Assembly: GCA_017983795.1 (NCBI GenBank)
Contig: JAGOAS010000002.1
Coordinates: 62,001 to 126,000, forward strand
Direction: 5' to 3'
Source: Piscinibacter sp.
GTDB taxonomy: Bacteria; Pseudomonadota; Gammaproteobacteria; Burkholderiales; Burkholderiaceae_C
DNA length: 64,000 nt
The translations under genes were made by a program, and so were the position numbers. This document shows positions 53,254 to 63,876 of this stretch, in pieces. How positions within the stretch are numbered: position 1 is the first letter of the stretch; each line of letters starts with the position of its first letter. The notes under the pieces were generated by a model. It ran no database searches. It had not been told where the DNA came from and saw only the letters and a program-made list of their open reading frames with translations.

Positions 53254-54734
53254 TTGGCGCCCCCCAGGCGATGCACGGACACGAGCTCCCAGTCCATCGG
53301 CCCGCCCTGGCGGAACTCGAAGTGCACGCTGTCGCCCGGCTTGAGGTCGGCGAAGGCCTTGGGATCGGGCTTGCCGAAGCCCATGGTCATGCCCGGCCAC
53401 TTGAGCTCGGGCACCGGGCCGTGGGTGATGGTGATGCTGTCGGGCTCGATGCTCTCCACCTTGCCTTGCGCCATGTAGGTGGCCGGCGCCGCCGTCGATG
53501 CTGCCGATGCAGCAGGCGCGGCCGAGAGGGTGCCCAGCACCGAGCGCAGGCGCGCCTCGGAGTCGACCAGAAACTGGCCGCTGGCGACGACCTGCTCGCC
53601 TTCGCTGAGCCCCGCGGTGACTTCGAGCGTCTCGCCGAAATCGGCGCCGAGCTGGATCTCGCGCGGCTCGAAGCGGCCGTCGTCCTTGCGCACGATGGCC
53701 ACGGCGCGCGTGCCGGTGCGGATCACCGCCTCGGCCGGCACCACCAGGCGCGCCGCGCTGGCCCCGGCGATCTGCAGGCGCAGCAGCATGCCGGGCGTCA
53801 TCGTGCCGGCCTTGTTGTCGAGTTCGAAGCGCGCCTGCAGCGTGCGCGTGGCCGCGTTCACCTGCGGCAGGATCTCCTGCAGCGTGCCGGTGAAGCTGCG
53901 GCTCGGATCGGCCTGCAGCGCGGCCGTCACCTTCTGGCCGCGCGTGAGGCGCAGCGCCTGCGCCTCGGGCACCTCGGCCACCGCCCAGACCTTCTCCAGC
54001 CCGGCGATGCGGAACAGCGTCATGCCCGGCGACACGGCCATGCCTTCGCGCACGCCCAGTTCGGCGATCACGCCGGCGGCCGGCGCGAGCAGCGTGTAGC
54101 GCGCCTGCGCGACACCGTTCTCCTCGGCCTGGCGCAGCAGCTCGGGCGGGATCGACAGCGCGCGCGTGCGCTCGCGCGCCGCGGCCAGCAGCTCGGGCGC
54201 GGCGCCGGCACGCTGCAGCGCGACGATTTCGTTGAGCGCGCCCAGCCACTCGGGCGCGAATACCGTGGCGAGCACCTGGCCCTTGGCGACGCGCTGCATG
54301 GGCGCACGCACCGCGAGCCGTTCCAGGTAGCCGGCGCTGCGCGTCTGCACCACGACGCTGAGGCGCTCGTCGAACTGCACCGTGCCCACCGCATCGAACG
54401 AGCTCGCCATCTCGGCACGCTTCACCGCGGCGGTGCGGATGCCGAGGTTCTGCTGCACCTGCGGGCTCACCTTCACGCCCGTATCGGCCGCCTCGTCGGC
54501 ATAGACCGGCTGCAGCTGCATGTCCATGAAGGGCGACTTGCCGGGCTTGTCGAATTTCTGGCCCGGCACCATGGGGTCGTGCCAGTACAGCACCTTGCGC
54601 TCGCCAGACGAGGCAGCGGCGGCGGGCGCGGCGGCCTGCGGCGCATCGGCGCTGCGGCGCCCGAGCAGAAAGGCTCCTGCGCCGACCACGACGAGGGCCA
54701 GCACGGCGATCAGGCTGCGTTGAACGCGGTTCAT
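53250..54734 (-). CDS. cusB: CusB-type periplasmic adaptor with metal-binding and CusF-like domains
   Basis: The 494-residue adaptor has a signal-anchor ([19 protein letters not shown]) and a heavy-metal-binding (HMBD) motif [19 protein letters not shown]. The usual hairpin, lipoyl and barrel domains follow ([20 protein letters not shown]), and an extra C-terminal CusF-like OB domain has [18 protein letters not shown] and WPGMTMGF. The CusF fusion would deliver Cu(I)/Ag(I) to the pump without a separate chaperone. It overlaps both cusA and cusC by 4 bases, so the operon is tightly coupled. The start at 54734 precedes [11 protein letters not shown]. Confidence 0.93.
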   Translation of the reverse strand: MNRVQRSLIAVLALVVVGAGAFLLGRRSADAPQAAAPAAAASSGERKVLYWHDPMVPGQKFDKPGKSPFMDMQLQPVYADEAADTGVKVSPQVQQNLGIRTAAVKRAEMASSFDAVGTVQFDERLSVVVQTRSAGYLERLAVRAPMQRVAKGQVLATVFAPEWLGALNEIVALQRAGAAPELLAAARERTRALSIPPELLRQAEENGVAQARYTLLAPAAGVIAELGVREGMAVSPGMTLFRIAGLEKVWAVAEVPEAQALRLTRGQKVTAALQADPSRSFTGTLQEILPQVNAATRTLQARFELDNKAGTMTPGMLLRLQIAGASAARLVVPAEAVIRTGTRAVAIVRKDDGRFEPREIQLGADFGETLEVTAGLSEGEQVVASGQFLVDSEARLRSVLGTLSAAPAASAASTAAPATYMAQGKVESIEPDSITITHGPVPELKWPGMTMGFGKPDPKAFADLKPGDSVHFEFRQGGPMDWELVSVHRLGGAK

Positions 54735-55966
54735 TGCATAGCTCCGTTGACGATCGGTTTGAAGGCGAGCTGTGCGCGCGCTCTGGCCAGGTCGCGCTGC
54801 AGGGCGAGCAGGCGGCGCTGCGCTTCGAGCTCGGCCTGGCGCGCCTCGAACCACATCGCCAGGCTCGCCTGGTTGCCGCGATAGGCGGCCAGCGTGGTTT
54901 CGCTGCGCTGCTGCAGCGGCAGCAGCACGCTGGCGCGCACGCGTGCGATGCGCTCCTCGAGCCGCTGCACATCGCTGCTCAGCGCGGCGTATTCGCCGGC
55001 GGCGGCGCGCTCGGCTTCGGCGAGTTCGGCCTCGGCCTTGTCGAGCTGCGCGAGGCGCGCGGCGGTTTCGCGGTCTTGCCGCGCCGCGGGCGCCACCGGC
55101 AGCGGGATGTTCACTGCCAGCGAGACCAGGTCCGGCATGCGCTGCCGCTGGCCGTAGGAGAGCTCCCAGGTCCAGTTGGGGCGGCGGTTCAGGCGCGCGA
55201 GTTCGAGCTCCTCGCGCGCGACCGCGATGTCGCGCCGCCTGGCCAGCACCGCGGGGTGCGCGGCGACGAAGGCATCGCTGCCCGGCAACGCCGGCTCACC
55301 CGGCTCGGCCAGATCGTCGGCGCTGCGCCCGGTCCAGCGCTGCAGGTTGGCCGCCGCCGCGCTGCGCTGCTGGCGCTGCTCGGCGGAATCGTCCTCGGCG
55401 CGGCCGAGCGCGCTGGCCAAGCCCAGCACCTCGGCGCTGCTGCCGGCCACGCTCGCCAGGCGGCCCTTGCCGGCTTCCAGCGCCTCGCGGGCGAGCTTCT
55501 CGCCCTGGCCGGTCAGCGCCAGCGCCGCGCCGGCGTACCAGGCGTCGATGTAGGCCAGCGCGGTCTGCAGACGCGCCTCGGCCGCGGCCAGCGGCTCCAT
55601 CAGCGCTTCGCGAGAGGCCGCGGCCTGCGCCAGTGCTTCGCGCGCGGCGCGCTTGTCGGCCGCGACCCATTCCTGCGCGATGCCAATGCGCTTCATGGTC
55701 ATGCCCTCGGCCGTGGTGCTGAGGCGCTCGGGCCCGGTGGCCGGCAGGTTGTCGATGCCGACGCTGAGCATGGGGTCGGGCTGCTGGCCGGCGGCGCGCG
55801 CCATCTCGGCCGCGCCCTGCGCACCGGCACGCGCCGAGCGCGTCAGCTGCGAGCGCTGAACGGCGAGCGCCAGCGCTTCATCGAGCGACAGCGGCGCCGC
55901 GCCCACCCACGCGGCGGGCAACAAGGCGGCAGCCAGGGCGGCTGCGCGCAAGGAATGAACAGGCAT
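54731..55966 (-). CDS. cusC: TolC-family outer-membrane protein of the Cus system
   Basis: The 411-residue precursor has a signal peptide (cleavage near WVGAAPLS) and a helical OEP domain ([55 protein letters not shown]). Methionine-rich spots such as [17 protein letters not shown] occur at positions where CusC-like proteins of metal pumps carry them. It forms the exit duct for CusBA. GGAG is 6 bases before the ATG at 55966. A small metal-ligand-rich protein gene lies 75 bases upstream. Confidence 0.9.
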   Translation of the reverse strand: MPVHSLRAAALAAALLPAAWVGAAPLSLDEALALAVQRSQLTRSARAGAQGAAEMARAAGQQPDPMLSVGIDNLPATGPERLSTTAEGMTMKRIGIAQEWVAADKRAAREALAQAAASREALMEPLAAAEARLQTALAYIDAWYAGAALALTGQGEKLAREALEAGKGRLASVAGSSAEVLGLASALGRAEDDSAEQRQQRSAAAANLQRWTGRSADDLAEPGEPALPGSDAFVAAHPAVLARRRDIAVAREELELARLNRRPNWTWELSYGQRQRMPDLVSLAVNIPLPVAPAARQDRETAARLAQLDKAEAELAEAERAAAGEYAALSSDVQRLEERIARVRASVLLPLQQRSETTLAAYRGNQASLAMWFEARQAELEAQRRLLALQRDLARARAQLAFKPIVNGAMQ

Positions 55967-56041
55967 GGAAAGCTCCGGAACGAGCGGGAACAAGGCTGGC
56001 GCGGGCGGGCCGCGGCAGCGCCGGTCGATGTCCGGAGCGGA

Positions 56042-56425
56042 TCAGAAGCGCAGTCTGAGCGTGGCAAGGAAGAGTGGATCCGGTGGCGAGCGCGCCTCGG
56101 GCGCGGCCATCGCCGGCACGGCGCGCGCACTCGGAGCCTGCAGCAGCAGCGGCAGTTCGAGCACCTGCACGATGGCGGGCTGCGCCAGCACGGGCAGCTT
56201 GAGCGCCTCGAAGGTCTTGGCCGCGTTGGCCGAGTGCTCGTGGCACAGCGCGGGCTGCTCGGTGTCCATGCCTTCGCAGGGAACGCCGGCTTCCATCATC
56301 GCGGCCATCGTCTCGACGTCGGCCTGCTGCGGGCAGACGTAGCTCGCCAGCGCCAGCTGCGAGAACAGCAGCGACAGCACCACGACGAACGTGGTGCTGA
56401 GGCGATGAAAGCGGCGGCGCAGCAT
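56042..56425 (-). CDS. Small exported protein upstream of cusCBA, rich in Met/Cys/His near its N-terminus
   Basis: The 127-residue product has an N-terminal signal (TTFVVVLSLLFSQLALAS) and then a segment with several soft-metal ligands: YVCPQQADVETMAAMMEAG, PCEGMDTEQ and LCHEHSANAA. The C-terminal half is Leu/Pro-rich. No named family is assigned with confidence; similar short proteins occur at the head of copper-efflux operons in related bacteria. A role as a periplasmic Cu sensor or buffer is inference from ligands and position. A -10-like TAGACT lies just upstream of the ATG. Confidence 0.65.
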   Translation of the reverse strand: MLRRRFHRLSTTFVVVLSLLFSQLALASYVCPQQADVETMAAMMEAGVPCEGMDTEQPALCHEHSANAAKTFEALKLPVLAQPAIVQVLELPLLLQAPSARAVPAMAAPEARSPPDPLFLATLRLRF

Positions 56426-56576
56426 GGGCAGGCGGAAGTCTAGCGCCCTCGCGCACGGCTCGCGCGGCCCCTGTTACATCGGAACATCCCGCCACATTCC
56501 GAAAAACCCGCCTTGCGCGTAGGCGCATAAGGTCGGCTTCTCGGTCCCGACATCGTGGGGCCGCAGGAGAAAAACC

Positions 56577-57182
56577 ATGATCGACACTCGCTCTCGCATT
56601 CTCGACACCACGCGCCGCGCCTGGCTGATCCGCGCCGGCGCCGGCTCGCTGGCCCTCGCGGTGCCCGCATTCGGCTTCGCGGCCGAGGCCACCGACGAGC
56701 AGACCTTCGACGAGCAGGGCACGCTCAAGGCGGTGACCGATTTCTTCGGCCAGACCACCGAAGGCCTGGCCCAGGTCGTCGCCAAGGCCTTCCGCGAGCA
56801 GGGCCGGCCGAACGGCTACATCCGCGGCGAGGAAGTCGCGGCCGCCGTCACCGCGGGCGTGCGCTACGGCGAGGGCGATCTGGTGCTCAAGTCCGGCGCC
56901 ACGAAGAAGGTCTACTGGGCCGGCCCCTCGGTGGGTTTCGACCTCGGCGCCAATGCGTCCAAGGTATTCGTGCTGGTCTACAAGCTGCCCGACGTGCAGG
57001 CCATCTTCAAGCGCTACCCGGGCGTGGACGGCAGCCTCTACTACATCGGCGGCGTGGGCCTCAACTACCAGCGCCTCGACGGCGTGACGCTCGCGCCCAT
57101 CCGCCTCGGCGCGGGCCTGCGCGCCGGCGCGAGCGTGGGCTACGTGCACTACCGGCCGGAGAAGTCGCTCAATCCGCTGTAG
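56577..57182 (+). CDS. EipA/DUF1134 family envelope protein
   Basis: The 201-residue precursor has a long signal region with a twin-arginine-like stretch (DTTRRAWLIRAGAGSLALAV, cleavage near FAAEAT). It then carries the DUF1134 domain, recognised from LVLKSGATKKVYWAGPSVGFDLG, VFVLVYKLPDVQAIFKRYPGV in pieces, and YIGGVGLNYQR. EipA of Brucella is a periplasmic DUF1134 protein needed for envelope integrity. GGAG lies 8 bases before the ATG. It is followed by a periplasmic rhodanese gene and may form an operon with it, though a dyad lies between them. Confidence 0.86.
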   Translation: MIDTRSRILDTTRRAWLIRAGAGSLALAVPAFGFAAEATDEQTFDEQGTLKAVTDFFGQTTEGLAQVVAKAFREQGRPNGYIRGEEVAAAVTAGVRYGEGDLVLKSGATKKVYWAGPSVGFDLGANASKVFVLVYKLPDVQAIFKRYPGVDGSLYYIGGVGLNYQRLDGVTLAPIRLGAGLRAGASVGYVHYRPEKSLNPL

Positions 57183-57206
57183 CCCGGACGGCGCGGGGTT
57201 GGGGAG

Positions 57207-57230
57207 GAATATCATCGGCAGCTGATATTC
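57207..57230. promoter_or_regulatory. Inverted repeat upstream of the rhodanese gene
   Basis: GAATATCA (57207-57214) and TGATATTC (57223-57230) form a perfect 8-bp dyad with an 8-base spacer, 16 bases before the rhodanese start. AT-rich dyads of this kind are typical of ArsR-type (including sulfide-responsive) operators; no regulator gene is adjacent. Confidence 0.5.
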
Positions 57231-57246
57231 AAACCGGAGCCCCGCC

Positions 57247-57657
57247 ATGAACCCTGATCCGCGCCGTCGCGCCCTGCTGGCGCTCGCATTCGCTGCATCG
57301 ATGGCCGTCTTCGCGCCCGCCCGCGCCGACGATCTCTCGGTCAGCCTCGAGACGGCGCGCAGCGAGCTCGAGTCGGGCCGCAGCGTCCTGATCGACATCC
57401 GTGAGAGCGGCGAGCAGGACGGCGGCGTGGCGCCGCGCGCGCGGCTGCTGCCGATGAGCCAGCTGCGCCAGCGCCTGGCCGAGATTCCCGTCGATCCGGC
57501 GCAGCCGGTGCTGCTGATCTGCAATACGCAGAACCGCTCCAGCCGCACGCTCAAGGCACTGCGCGAGCTCGGCGGCTACCGCCATGTACGCTTCGTGGAA
57601 GGCGGCATGAGCGAGTGGGTACGGCGCGGCTGGCCGCTGGTCAAGCCGCTGCGCTGA
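57247..57657 (+). CDS. Periplasmic rhodanese-domain protein
   Basis: The 136-residue precursor has a signal peptide (AFAASMAVFAPARAD) and a single rhodanese domain with LIDIRESGEQDGG and the active-site loop LLICNTQNRSSRT, whose cysteine (about residue 97) would carry a persulfide. Exported rhodaneses serve sulfur transfer or thiosulfate/sulfide handling. The loop is CNTQNRS rather than the CRxGxR of sulfurtransferase GlpE, so substrate choice is uncertain. It is convergent with the thioredoxin-like gene. Confidence 0.88.
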   Translation: MNPDPRRRALLALAFAASMAVFAPARADDLSVSLETARSELESGRSVLIDIRESGEQDGGVAPRARLLPMSQLRQRLAEIPVDPAQPVLLICNTQNRSSRTLKALRELGGYRHVRFVEGGMSEWVRRGWPLVKPLR

Positions 57658-57667
57658 GCGCAGCGCC

Positions 57668-58033
57668 TCAGCGCCGCAGCGCCGCCACGCGCGAGGGCAG
57701 GCCCGCCAGCGCGGGGTCGCGCAGCGGCGCCAGTTCGTGGCGCAGCGCGCGCTCGACGAGCTGCCGCGCCGCCGCCGCATGCGGCAGCACCGGCCCGAGA
57801 AAGTGCACGGTGTCGCCCTCGGCGATCAGCAGGGTCGGGAAGTCGACCACGTCGAGGTCGGCCAGCGCATCCTCGTCGTCCTCGATGTCGACCTTCACGA
57901 AGCGCACGCGGCCGTCGAACTCGCGCGCCAGTTGCTCGAAGATGGGCTTGTAGGCATCGCAGGTGCGGCACCAGGCCGCGCACAGGCAGGCGGCCAGCCA
58001 GTCGCCGCCTGCGGTGGAGTCTTCAGCGCTCAT
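57668..58033 (-). CDS. Thioredoxin-like protein with CRTC active site
   Basis: The 121-residue protein has a thioredoxin fold, seen in AAWCRTCDAYKPIFEQLA, VRFVKVDIEDDEDAL and VVDFPTLLIAEGD (cis-Pro loop). The active site is WCRTC instead of WCGPC, which should change its redox potential and partners. It is encoded 34 bases downstream of the aldolase gene, so it may be co-transcribed with the Calvin-cycle genes; a regulatory role there is only a suggestion. A C-terminal tail (about residues 95-121) extends past the fold. Confidence 0.85.
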   Translation of the reverse strand: MSAEDSTAGGDWLAACLCAAWCRTCDAYKPIFEQLAREFDGRVRFVKVDIEDDEDALADLDVVDFPTLLIAEGDTVHFLGPVLPHAAAARQLVERALRHELAPLRDPALAGLPSRVAALRR

Positions 58034-58067
58034 GCGGCGCAGTGTGCCGCAGCGCGGCGCTCCCTGC

Positions 58068-59105
58068 TCAGGCGTACAGCCGCGCCTGCACCTCCAGCGC
58101 CACCGGCTTGATCTTCGAGGCGCGCCCGGCGCAGCCGAAGGCCTCGAAGCGCGCGATGCAGACGTCGCGCGCCGCGGCCATCGCGTCCTTGAGGAACTTG
58201 CGCGGGTCGAACTCGCTGGTGTCTTTCGCCATCGCGCGGCGCATCGCGCCGGTCATCGCGAGGCGGATGTCGGTGTCGATGTTGACCTTGCGCACACCGT
58301 GGCGGATGCCTTCCTGGATCTCCTCCACCGGCACGCCGTAGGTTTCCTTGATGCTGCCGCCGTGCTCGCGGATGATCGCCAGCCACTCCTGCGGCACCGA
58401 GGAGGAGCCGTGCATCACCAGGTGCGTGGTGGGGATCTTCGCGTGGATCTGCTTGATGCGGTCGATGGCGAGGATGTCGCCGGTGGGCTTGCGGGTGAAC
58501 TTGTAGGCACCGTGGCTGGTGCCGATGGCGATGGCCAGCGCGTCGACGCCGGTCTGCCTGACGAAGTCGGCCGCCTGGTCGGGGTCGGTGAGCAGCTGGT
58601 CGTGGCTCAGCGTGCCGGCCGCGCCCACGCCGTCTTCCTCGCCGGCCTGGCCGGATTCGAGCGAGCCCAGGCAACCGAGCTCGCCCTCCACCGACACGCC
58701 CACCGCATGCGCCATCTCGCAGGCGCGCCGCGTGACCTCGATGTTGTACTCGTAGCTCGAAGGCGTCTTGGCGTCCTCGCGCAGCGAGCCGTCCATCATC
58801 ACGCTGGTGAAGCCGGAGCGGATGGCCTGCATGCACACCGCCGGGCTGGCGCCGTGGTCCTGGTGCAGCACGATGGGGATGTCGGGGTACATCTCGGCCG
58901 CGGCCTCGACCATCTTGCGCAGGAAGGGCTCGCCGGCGTATTTGCGCGCACCCGCCGAGGCCTGCAGGATGACCGGCGCATCGGTCTTCTGCGCGGCCTG
59001 CATGATGGCCTGGATCTGCTCCAGGTTGTTGACGTTGAAGGCCGGCACGCCGTAGCCGTGCTCGGCCGCGTGGTCGAGCAGCTGCCGCAGGGAGATCATC
59101 GCCAT
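58068..59105 (-). CDS. fba: Fructose-bisphosphate aldolase, class II, Calvin cycle
   Basis: The 345-residue zinc enzyme condenses dihydroxyacetone phosphate with glyceraldehyde 3-phosphate (or erythrose 4-phosphate). Class II features are [18 protein letters not shown], the Zn/base segment [48 protein letters not shown] and [10 protein letters not shown]. It corresponds to CbbA of cbb operons. The ATG at 59105 is 23 bases after the transketolase stop. It also serves glycolysis/gluconeogenesis, so it need not be Calvin-specific. Confidence 0.95.
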   Translation of the reverse strand: MAMISLRQLLDHAAEHGYGVPAFNVNNLEQIQAIMQAAQKTDAPVILQASAGARKYAGEPFLRKMVEAAAEMYPDIPIVLHQDHGASPAVCMQAIRSGFTSVMMDGSLREDAKTPSSYEYNIEVTRRACEMAHAVGVSVEGELGCLGSLESGQAGEEDGVGAAGTLSHDQLLTDPDQAADFVRQTGVDALAIAIGTSHGAYKFTRKPTGDILAIDRIKQIHAKIPTTHLVMHGSSSVPQEWLAIIREHGGSIKETYGVPVEEIQEGIRHGVRKVNIDTDIRLAMTGAMRRAMAKDTSEFDPRKFLKDAMAAARDVCIARFEAFGCAGRASKIKPVALEVQARLYA

Positions 59106-59128
59106 GAGGGGTTCCTCGAAGTTCGGAT

Positions 59129-61177
59129 TCAGGGGGTGACGGCTTCGCGCGGCGCGCGCGCGGCGCCGACCAGGCGCGTGGCGCGCACCGCCACCATCTC
59201 GGCGGTGATGCCGAAGAGGCGAAACAGGTCGCCGGCGGGCGCCGATTCGCCGAAGCGATCCAGCCCCACCACGTCGCCGTTCTCGCCCACGTATTTCCAC
59301 CACAGGCCGCTGCTGCCGGCCTCCACCGCGAGGCGCGGCAGCCGGCGCGGGATGACCTCGGCGCGGTAGCTCTCGTCCTGGCGCTCGAAGACGTCGAGAC
59401 AGGGCACCGACACGACGCGCGCGGCGATGCCCTCGCCGGCCAGCAGCGCAGCCGCGGCGAGCGCGACCTGCACTTCCGAGCCGGTGGCGATCAGCACCAG
59501 CTGCTCGCCCTCGGGCTGGCGCAGCACGTAGGCGCCGCGCGCGATGGCCTCGCTGCGCTCCTGCCCCGCCTCGGCGGCATGCGGCAGGCCCTGGCGGCTG
59601 AGCGCCAGCACGCTCGGGCCATCGGCGCGGCGCAGCGACTGGCGCCAGGCCACCGCCGTTTCGGTGGCATCGGCGGGGCGCCACACGTCCAGGCCCGGCA
59701 CGAGGCGCAGGCTCGACACATGCTCCACCGGCTGGTGCGTCGGGCCGTCTTCGCCCAGGCCGATGGAATCGTGCGTGAACACGTGCACCACCGGCAGCTT
59801 CATCAGGGCCGACATGCGCAGCGCATTGCGCGAGTAGTCGCTGAAGGTCAGGAAGGTGCCGCCGTAGGGACGCAGGCCGCCGTGCAGCGCCACGCCGTTC
59901 ATGATCGCGGCCATGCCGAACTCGCGCACGCCGTAGTGCACGTGGTTGCCGGTGCCCTCGCCGAGCAGCGGCTTGTGGCCCTTCCAGTCGGTCAGGTTGG
60001 AGCCGGTCAGGTCGGCCGAGCCGCCCAGCAGCTCGGGCAGCGCCGGCGCCACCGCGTTGAGCAGTTCCTGCGAGGCCTTGCGCGTGGCCACCGTCGCGCG
60101 CTTGGCCTCCGTCTCGGCGATCGCCTTGGCAAGGGCCTGCTCGGCCGCGGCGGGCAGTGCCGTGCTGGTGTGGCGGCGCAGCAGCTCGTGCGCACGATCC
60201 GGATGCGCCTCGGCGTAGGCGCCGAAGCGGCGCTGCCAATCGCCGCGCACCTGCGCGCCGCGCTCGCGTGCCGACCAGGCCTCGCGCACGTCTTGCGGAA
60301 TCTCGAAGGCCGGCCAGCGCCAGCCGAGCCGCTCGCGCGTCAGCTTGATCTCCTCGGCGCCCAGCGCCTCGCCATGCGCCTTGGCGGTGCCGGCGCGGTT
60401 CGGCGAGCCGTGGCCGATCTGCGTCCTGCAGCAGATCAGCACCGGCTGGCTCGAGGACTTCGCCGCCTCGATGGCGGCGTCGAGCGCGAGCCGGTCGTGG
60501 CCGTCGACGTTGCGGATCACCGTCCAGCCGTAGGCCTCGAAGCGCGCCGGCGTGTCGTCGCGGAACCAGCCCTTGACGTCGCCGTCGATCGAGATGCCGT
60601 TGTCGTCGTAGAAGGCCACCAGCTTGTTCAGGCGCCAGGTGCCGGCCAGCGAGCAGGCTTCGTGGCTGATGCCTTCCATCAGGCAGCCGTCGCCGAGGAA
60701 GACCCAGGTGCGGTGGTCGATCACCGTGTGGCCGGGCTTGTTGAACTCGGCGGCCAGCAGCTTCTCGGCCAGCGCCATGCCGACCGCGTTGCTGATGCCC
60801 TGGCCGAGCGGGCCGGTGGTGGTCTCGACGCCGGGCGTGAGGCCGTGCTCCGGGTGGCCGGGCGTGAGCGAATGCAGCTGGCGGAAGCGCTTCAACTCGC
60901 CCATCGGCAGCGCATAGCCCGACAGATGCAGCAGCGCGTAGAGCAGCATCGAGCCGTGGCCGTTGGAGAGCACGAAGCGGTCGCGGTCGAGCCACTGCGG
61001 GTCGGCCGGATCGTGCTTGAGGTGGTGGCGCCACAGCGCCTCGGCGATGTCGGCCATGCCCATGGGCATGCCGGGGTGGCCGGAGTTGGCGGCCTGCACC
61101 GCATCGATGGCCAGCACGCGCAGCGCGTTGGCGCACAGCGTGCGCAGCGCGGCGGCGTCGGGAGAGCTCGTCGTCAT
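59129..61177 (-). CDS. tkt: Transketolase, Calvin cycle
   Basis: The 682-residue TPP enzyme moves two-carbon units in the regeneration phase of the Calvin cycle. Motifs are [19 protein letters not shown] at the N-terminus, [29 protein letters not shown], the TPP site [23 protein letters not shown], and the C-terminal [14 protein letters not shown] and [18 protein letters not shown] lies 8 bases before the ATG at 61177. It stands between prk and fba, as CbbT does in cbb operons. Confidence 0.96.
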   Translation of the reverse strand: MTTSSPDAAALRTLCANALRVLAIDAVQAANSGHPGMPMGMADIAEALWRHHLKHDPADPQWLDRDRFVLSNGHGSMLLYALLHLSGYALPMGELKRFRQLHSLTPGHPEHGLTPGVETTTGPLGQGISNAVGMALAEKLLAAEFNKPGHTVIDHRTWVFLGDGCLMEGISHEACSLAGTWRLNKLVAFYDDNGISIDGDVKGWFRDDTPARFEAYGWTVIRNVDGHDRLALDAAIEAAKSSSQPVLICCRTQIGHGSPNRAGTAKAHGEALGAEEIKLTRERLGWRWPAFEIPQDVREAWSARERGAQVRGDWQRRFGAYAEAHPDRAHELLRRHTSTALPAAAEQALAKAIAETEAKRATVATRKASQELLNAVAPALPELLGGSADLTGSNLTDWKGHKPLLGEGTGNHVHYGVREFGMAAIMNGVALHGGLRPYGGTFLTFSDYSRNALRMSALMKLPVVHVFTHDSIGLGEDGPTHQPVEHVSSLRLVPGLDVWRPADATETAVAWRQSLRRADGPSVLALSRQGLPHAAEAGQERSEAIARGAYVLRQPEGEQLVLIATGSEVQVALAAAALLAGEGIAARVVSVPCLDVFERQDESYRAEVIPRRLPRLAVEAGSSGLWWKYVGENGDVVGLDRFGESAPAGDLFRLFGITAEMVAVRATRLVGAARAPREAVTP

Positions 61178-61194
61178 GGTCGTGCCCTCCGCGC

Positions 61195-62073
61195 TCACAG
61201 GCCCAGCGCCTTGCGGCGGCGTTCCACCAGGCGCAGGATCATCGGCGTGAAGATCAGCTGCATCGCCAGTTCCATCTTGCCGCCCGGCACCACCAGCGTA
61301 TTGGCGCGGCTCATCCACGAGTCGTGCAGCATCGACAGCAGGTAGGGGAAATCGATGCCCGCCGGGTTGGCGAAGCGGATCACCACCAGGCTCTCGTCGG
61401 CGGTCGGGATGGTGCGCGCGATGAAGGGATCCGAGGTGTCGACCACCGGCACGCGCTGGAAGTTGATGTGCGTGCGCGTGAACTGCGGGCAGATGTAGTT
61501 CACGTAGTCGGGCATGCGGCGCAGGATCACGTCGGTCACCGCCTCGGTGGAATAGCCGCGCATGTTCTTGTCGCGCTGCAGCTTCTGGATCCACTCGAGG
61601 TTGATCACCGGCACCACGCCGATCAGCAGATCCGGGTAGCGCGCGATATCCACCGTGTCGGTGCTGATGCCGCCGTGCAGGCCCTCGTAGAACATCAGCT
61701 CGCTCTTGCGCAGGTCTTCCCAGGGCGTGAAGGTGCCCGGCTCCTGCTTGTAGGGCGCGGCCTCGTTGGCGTCGTGCAGGTATTTGCGCGTCTTGCCGGT
61801 GCCGCTTTCGGCGTAGTCGCGGAACAGCGCCTCCAGTTCGGCGAAAAGGTTGCCCTCCTGGCCGAAGTGGCTGAAGGTGCGGTTGCCCTTGGCTTCCTCC
61901 TCGGCCATCTTGGCGCGCATGGCCATGCGGTCGTAGCGGTGGAAGGCATCGCCCTCGATGACGGCGGCGTCGACCTTCTCGCGGCGGAAGATGTTCTCGA
62001 AGGTGCGCGTCACCGAGGTGGTGCCGGCGCCCGACGATCCGGTGATCGCGATGATGGGGTGCTTGGCGGACAT
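61195..62073 (-). CDS. prk: Phosphoribulokinase
   Basis: This 292-residue kinase makes ribulose 1,5-bisphosphate, the RubisCO substrate, so its presence is the best evidence for the Calvin cycle here. It has the P-loop [29 protein letters not shown] (catalytic Asp), [20 protein letters not shown] and [16 protein letters not shown]. The proteobacterial class I enzyme (about 290 residues) is usually activated by NADH and allosterically controlled. It lies 24 bases downstream of fbp and 17 upstream of tkt. Confidence 0.97.
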   Translation of the reverse strand: MSAKHPIIAITGSSGAGTTSVTRTFENIFRREKVDAAVIEGDAFHRYDRMAMRAKMAEEEAKGNRTFSHFGQEGNLFAELEALFRDYAESGTGKTRKYLHDANEAAPYKQEPGTFTPWEDLRKSELMFYEGLHGGISTDTVDIARYPDLLIGVVPVINLEWIQKLQRDKNMRGYSTEAVTDVILRRMPDYVNYICPQFTRTHINFQRVPVVDTSDPFIARTIPTADESLVVIRFANPAGIDFPYLLSMLHDSWMSRANTLVVPGGKMELAMQLIFTPMILRLVERRRKALGL

Positions 62074-62097
62074 GGTGGTTCCGAAGGAAGTGGGGAA

Positions 62098-63171
62098 TCA
62101 GGACGTGGTCGCGAACAGTCCGCGGCGGCCGAACAGCGGCGACTTGTACGAATCCAGCGGCTCGTCGGCGTGGTAGCCCTCGATGCGGCTCACCTCCTCG
62201 GCCGAGCCGAAGATGAAGCCGATGCGCTGGTGCAGCGAGTCGGGCTTGACCTCGAGGATGCGCGTGCGCCCGGTGGTGGCGCGGCCGCCGGCCTGCTCGA
62301 TCAGCATCGAGATCGGATTCGCCTCGTAGAGCAGGCGCAGCCGGCCGTTCCTGGTCGGATCCTTGTTGTCGCGCGGGTACATGAAGACGCCGCCGCGCAT
62401 CAGGATGCGGTGCGTCTCGGCCACCAGCGAGGCGATCCAGCGCATGTTGAAGTCCACGCCGCGCGGGCCGGTGCTGCCGGCCATGCATTCGTCGACGTAG
62501 CGCTTCACCGCCGGCTCCCAGAAGCGGCTGTTCGACGCGTTGATGGCGAACTCGCGCGTCGTCGGCGGCACCTTGAGGTTGCGATGGCTCAGCACCCACT
62601 CGCCCAGCATCGGCTCGAGCGTGAAGGCGTGCGTGCCGCTGCCCAGGGTCAGCACCAGCATGGTCGAGGGGCCGTAGATCGCGTAGCCGGCGCACACCTG
62701 CTCGGTGCCCGGCTGCAGGAAGTCTTCCGGCTTGGCGTCCTCGCCCGGCGTGGCGGCGCGCAGCACCGAGAAGATGCTGCCCACCGAGACGTTGACGTCG
62801 ATGTTGGAGGAGCCATCGAGCGGATCGAACAGCAGCAGGTACTTGCCGCGCGGATACTGCGGCGGCAGCGTGTCGGCCTCGTCCATCTCCTCCGACACCA
62901 TGCCGGCGACGTGGCCGTCCCACTCGGCCGAGCGGATGAAGAGCTCGTTGCTCTCGATGTCCAGCGGCTTCTGCTCCTCGCCCTGCACGTTGACGTTGCC
63001 CGTGCCCCCGATGGGCAGGCCGAGCGCGCCGAGAGCGACCTTGCGCGAGATCGCCTTGCAGGCGAGCGACACGTCGGTGATCAGCGCGTTGAGATCGCCG
63101 GTGGCGCCGGGGTGACGGCGGCGCTGCTCGATCAGGAACTGCGTGAGGGTGGGTCTTCCGCCGGTGGGCAT
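62098..63171 (-). CDS. fbp: Fructose-1,6-bisphosphatase class I
   Basis: The 357-residue enzyme hydrolyses fructose 1,6-bisphosphate in the Calvin cycle and gluconeogenesis. The metal-binding signature [17 protein letters not shown] is near residue 115, with [12 protein letters not shown] before it, [19 protein letters not shown] and [17 protein letters not shown] after. AGGAG sits 6 bases before the ATG at 63171 and within the end of gph, so the two are translationally close. It corresponds to CbbF. Confidence 0.96.
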   Translation of the reverse strand: MPTGGRPTLTQFLIEQRRRHPGATGDLNALITDVSLACKAISRKVALGALGLPIGGTGNVNVQGEEQKPLDIESNELFIRSAEWDGHVAGMVSEEMDEADTLPPQYPRGKYLLLFDPLDGSSNIDVNVSVGSIFSVLRAATPGEDAKPEDFLQPGTEQVCAGYAIYGPSTMLVLTLGSGTHAFTLEPMLGEWVLSHRNLKVPPTTREFAINASNSRFWEPAVKRYVDECMAGSTGPRGVDFNMRWIASLVAETHRILMRGGVFMYPRDNKDPTRNGRLRLLYEANPISMLIEQAGGRATTGRTRILEVKPDSLHQRIGFIFGSAEEVSRIEGYHADEPLDSYKSPLFGRRGLFATTS

Positions 63172-63180
63172 GACGGTCTC

Positions 63181-63876
63181 CTAAGCGTTGGGAATCGGTT
63201 CGGCCGCGCACAGCGCGGCCCGCAGTTCGTGCGGCGCGGTGATGCGCAGCGGGTCCAGCCAGGCCGGCAGCGTGGCGTGGCCGTAGCCCCAGCCGACCAG
63301 CACGGCGCGGCAGCCGGCGGCGTGCGCGCTGCGCATGTCGGGTTCGGCGTCGCCCACCATCAGCAGTTCGTGCGGCTCTACCGCCAAGCGCGCGCAGGCG
63401 GCCAGCACCATGGCCGGCGCGGGCTTGCGCAGCGCCGGCTCGTCGGCGCCGTGCACGGCCTGCAGGTAGGGCAGCAGCCCGGCGGCATCGAGCACGGCGC
63501 GCGCCAGCGGCGTCGGCTTGTTGGTGACGGCCACCAGCGGCAGGCGCCGGCTCAGCGCCTCGAGCAGTTCGGCGATGCCGGGGTAGACCGTGCCACCGGC
63601 CAGCGGCGCGGCCAGCGTGGCGGCGTCGAACCAGCGGCGCAGGCGCGCGCGCAACGCCACGTCGTCGCCGCTGCAGCCCTGGGCTTCGAGCGCGCGGGCG
63701 ATCAAGGCGTCGGGGCCGTCGCCGATCCAGCCGCGCACGCGGTCGAGATCGAAGCGCGGCCGGCCCTCGCGGCGCAGCGAGGAGTTGAGCGCGCGCTGGA
63801 TGTCGGGCGCGCTGTCGACCAGCGTGCCGTCGAGATCGAAGGCGACGGCGCGGATCGCGCGCAGCTCGTCTCTCAT
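63181..63876 (-). CDS. gph: Phosphoglycolate phosphatase
   Basis: The 231-residue HAD phosphatase removes phosphate from 2-phosphoglycolate, the waste of RubisCO oxygenation and of DNA repair. HAD motifs are [17 protein letters not shown] (nucleophile Asp), [24 protein letters not shown] (Lys) and [17 protein letters not shown]. It matches CbbZ by position in the operon. It overlaps the preceding epimerase gene by 4 bases (ATGA at 63873-63876). The usual GDSxxD motif reads GDAEPD here, a minor variation. Confidence 0.92.
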   Translation of the reverse strand: MRDELRAIRAVAFDLDGTLVDSAPDIQRALNSSLRREGRPRFDLDRVRGWIGDGPDALIARALEAQGCSGDDVALRARLRRWFDAATLAAPLAGGTVYPGIAELLEALSRRLPLVAVTNKPTPLARAVLDAAGLLPYLQAVHGADEPALRKPAPAMVLAACARLAVEPHELLMVGDAEPDMRSAHAAGCRAVLVGWGYGHATLPAWLDPLRITAPHELRAALCAAEPIPNA

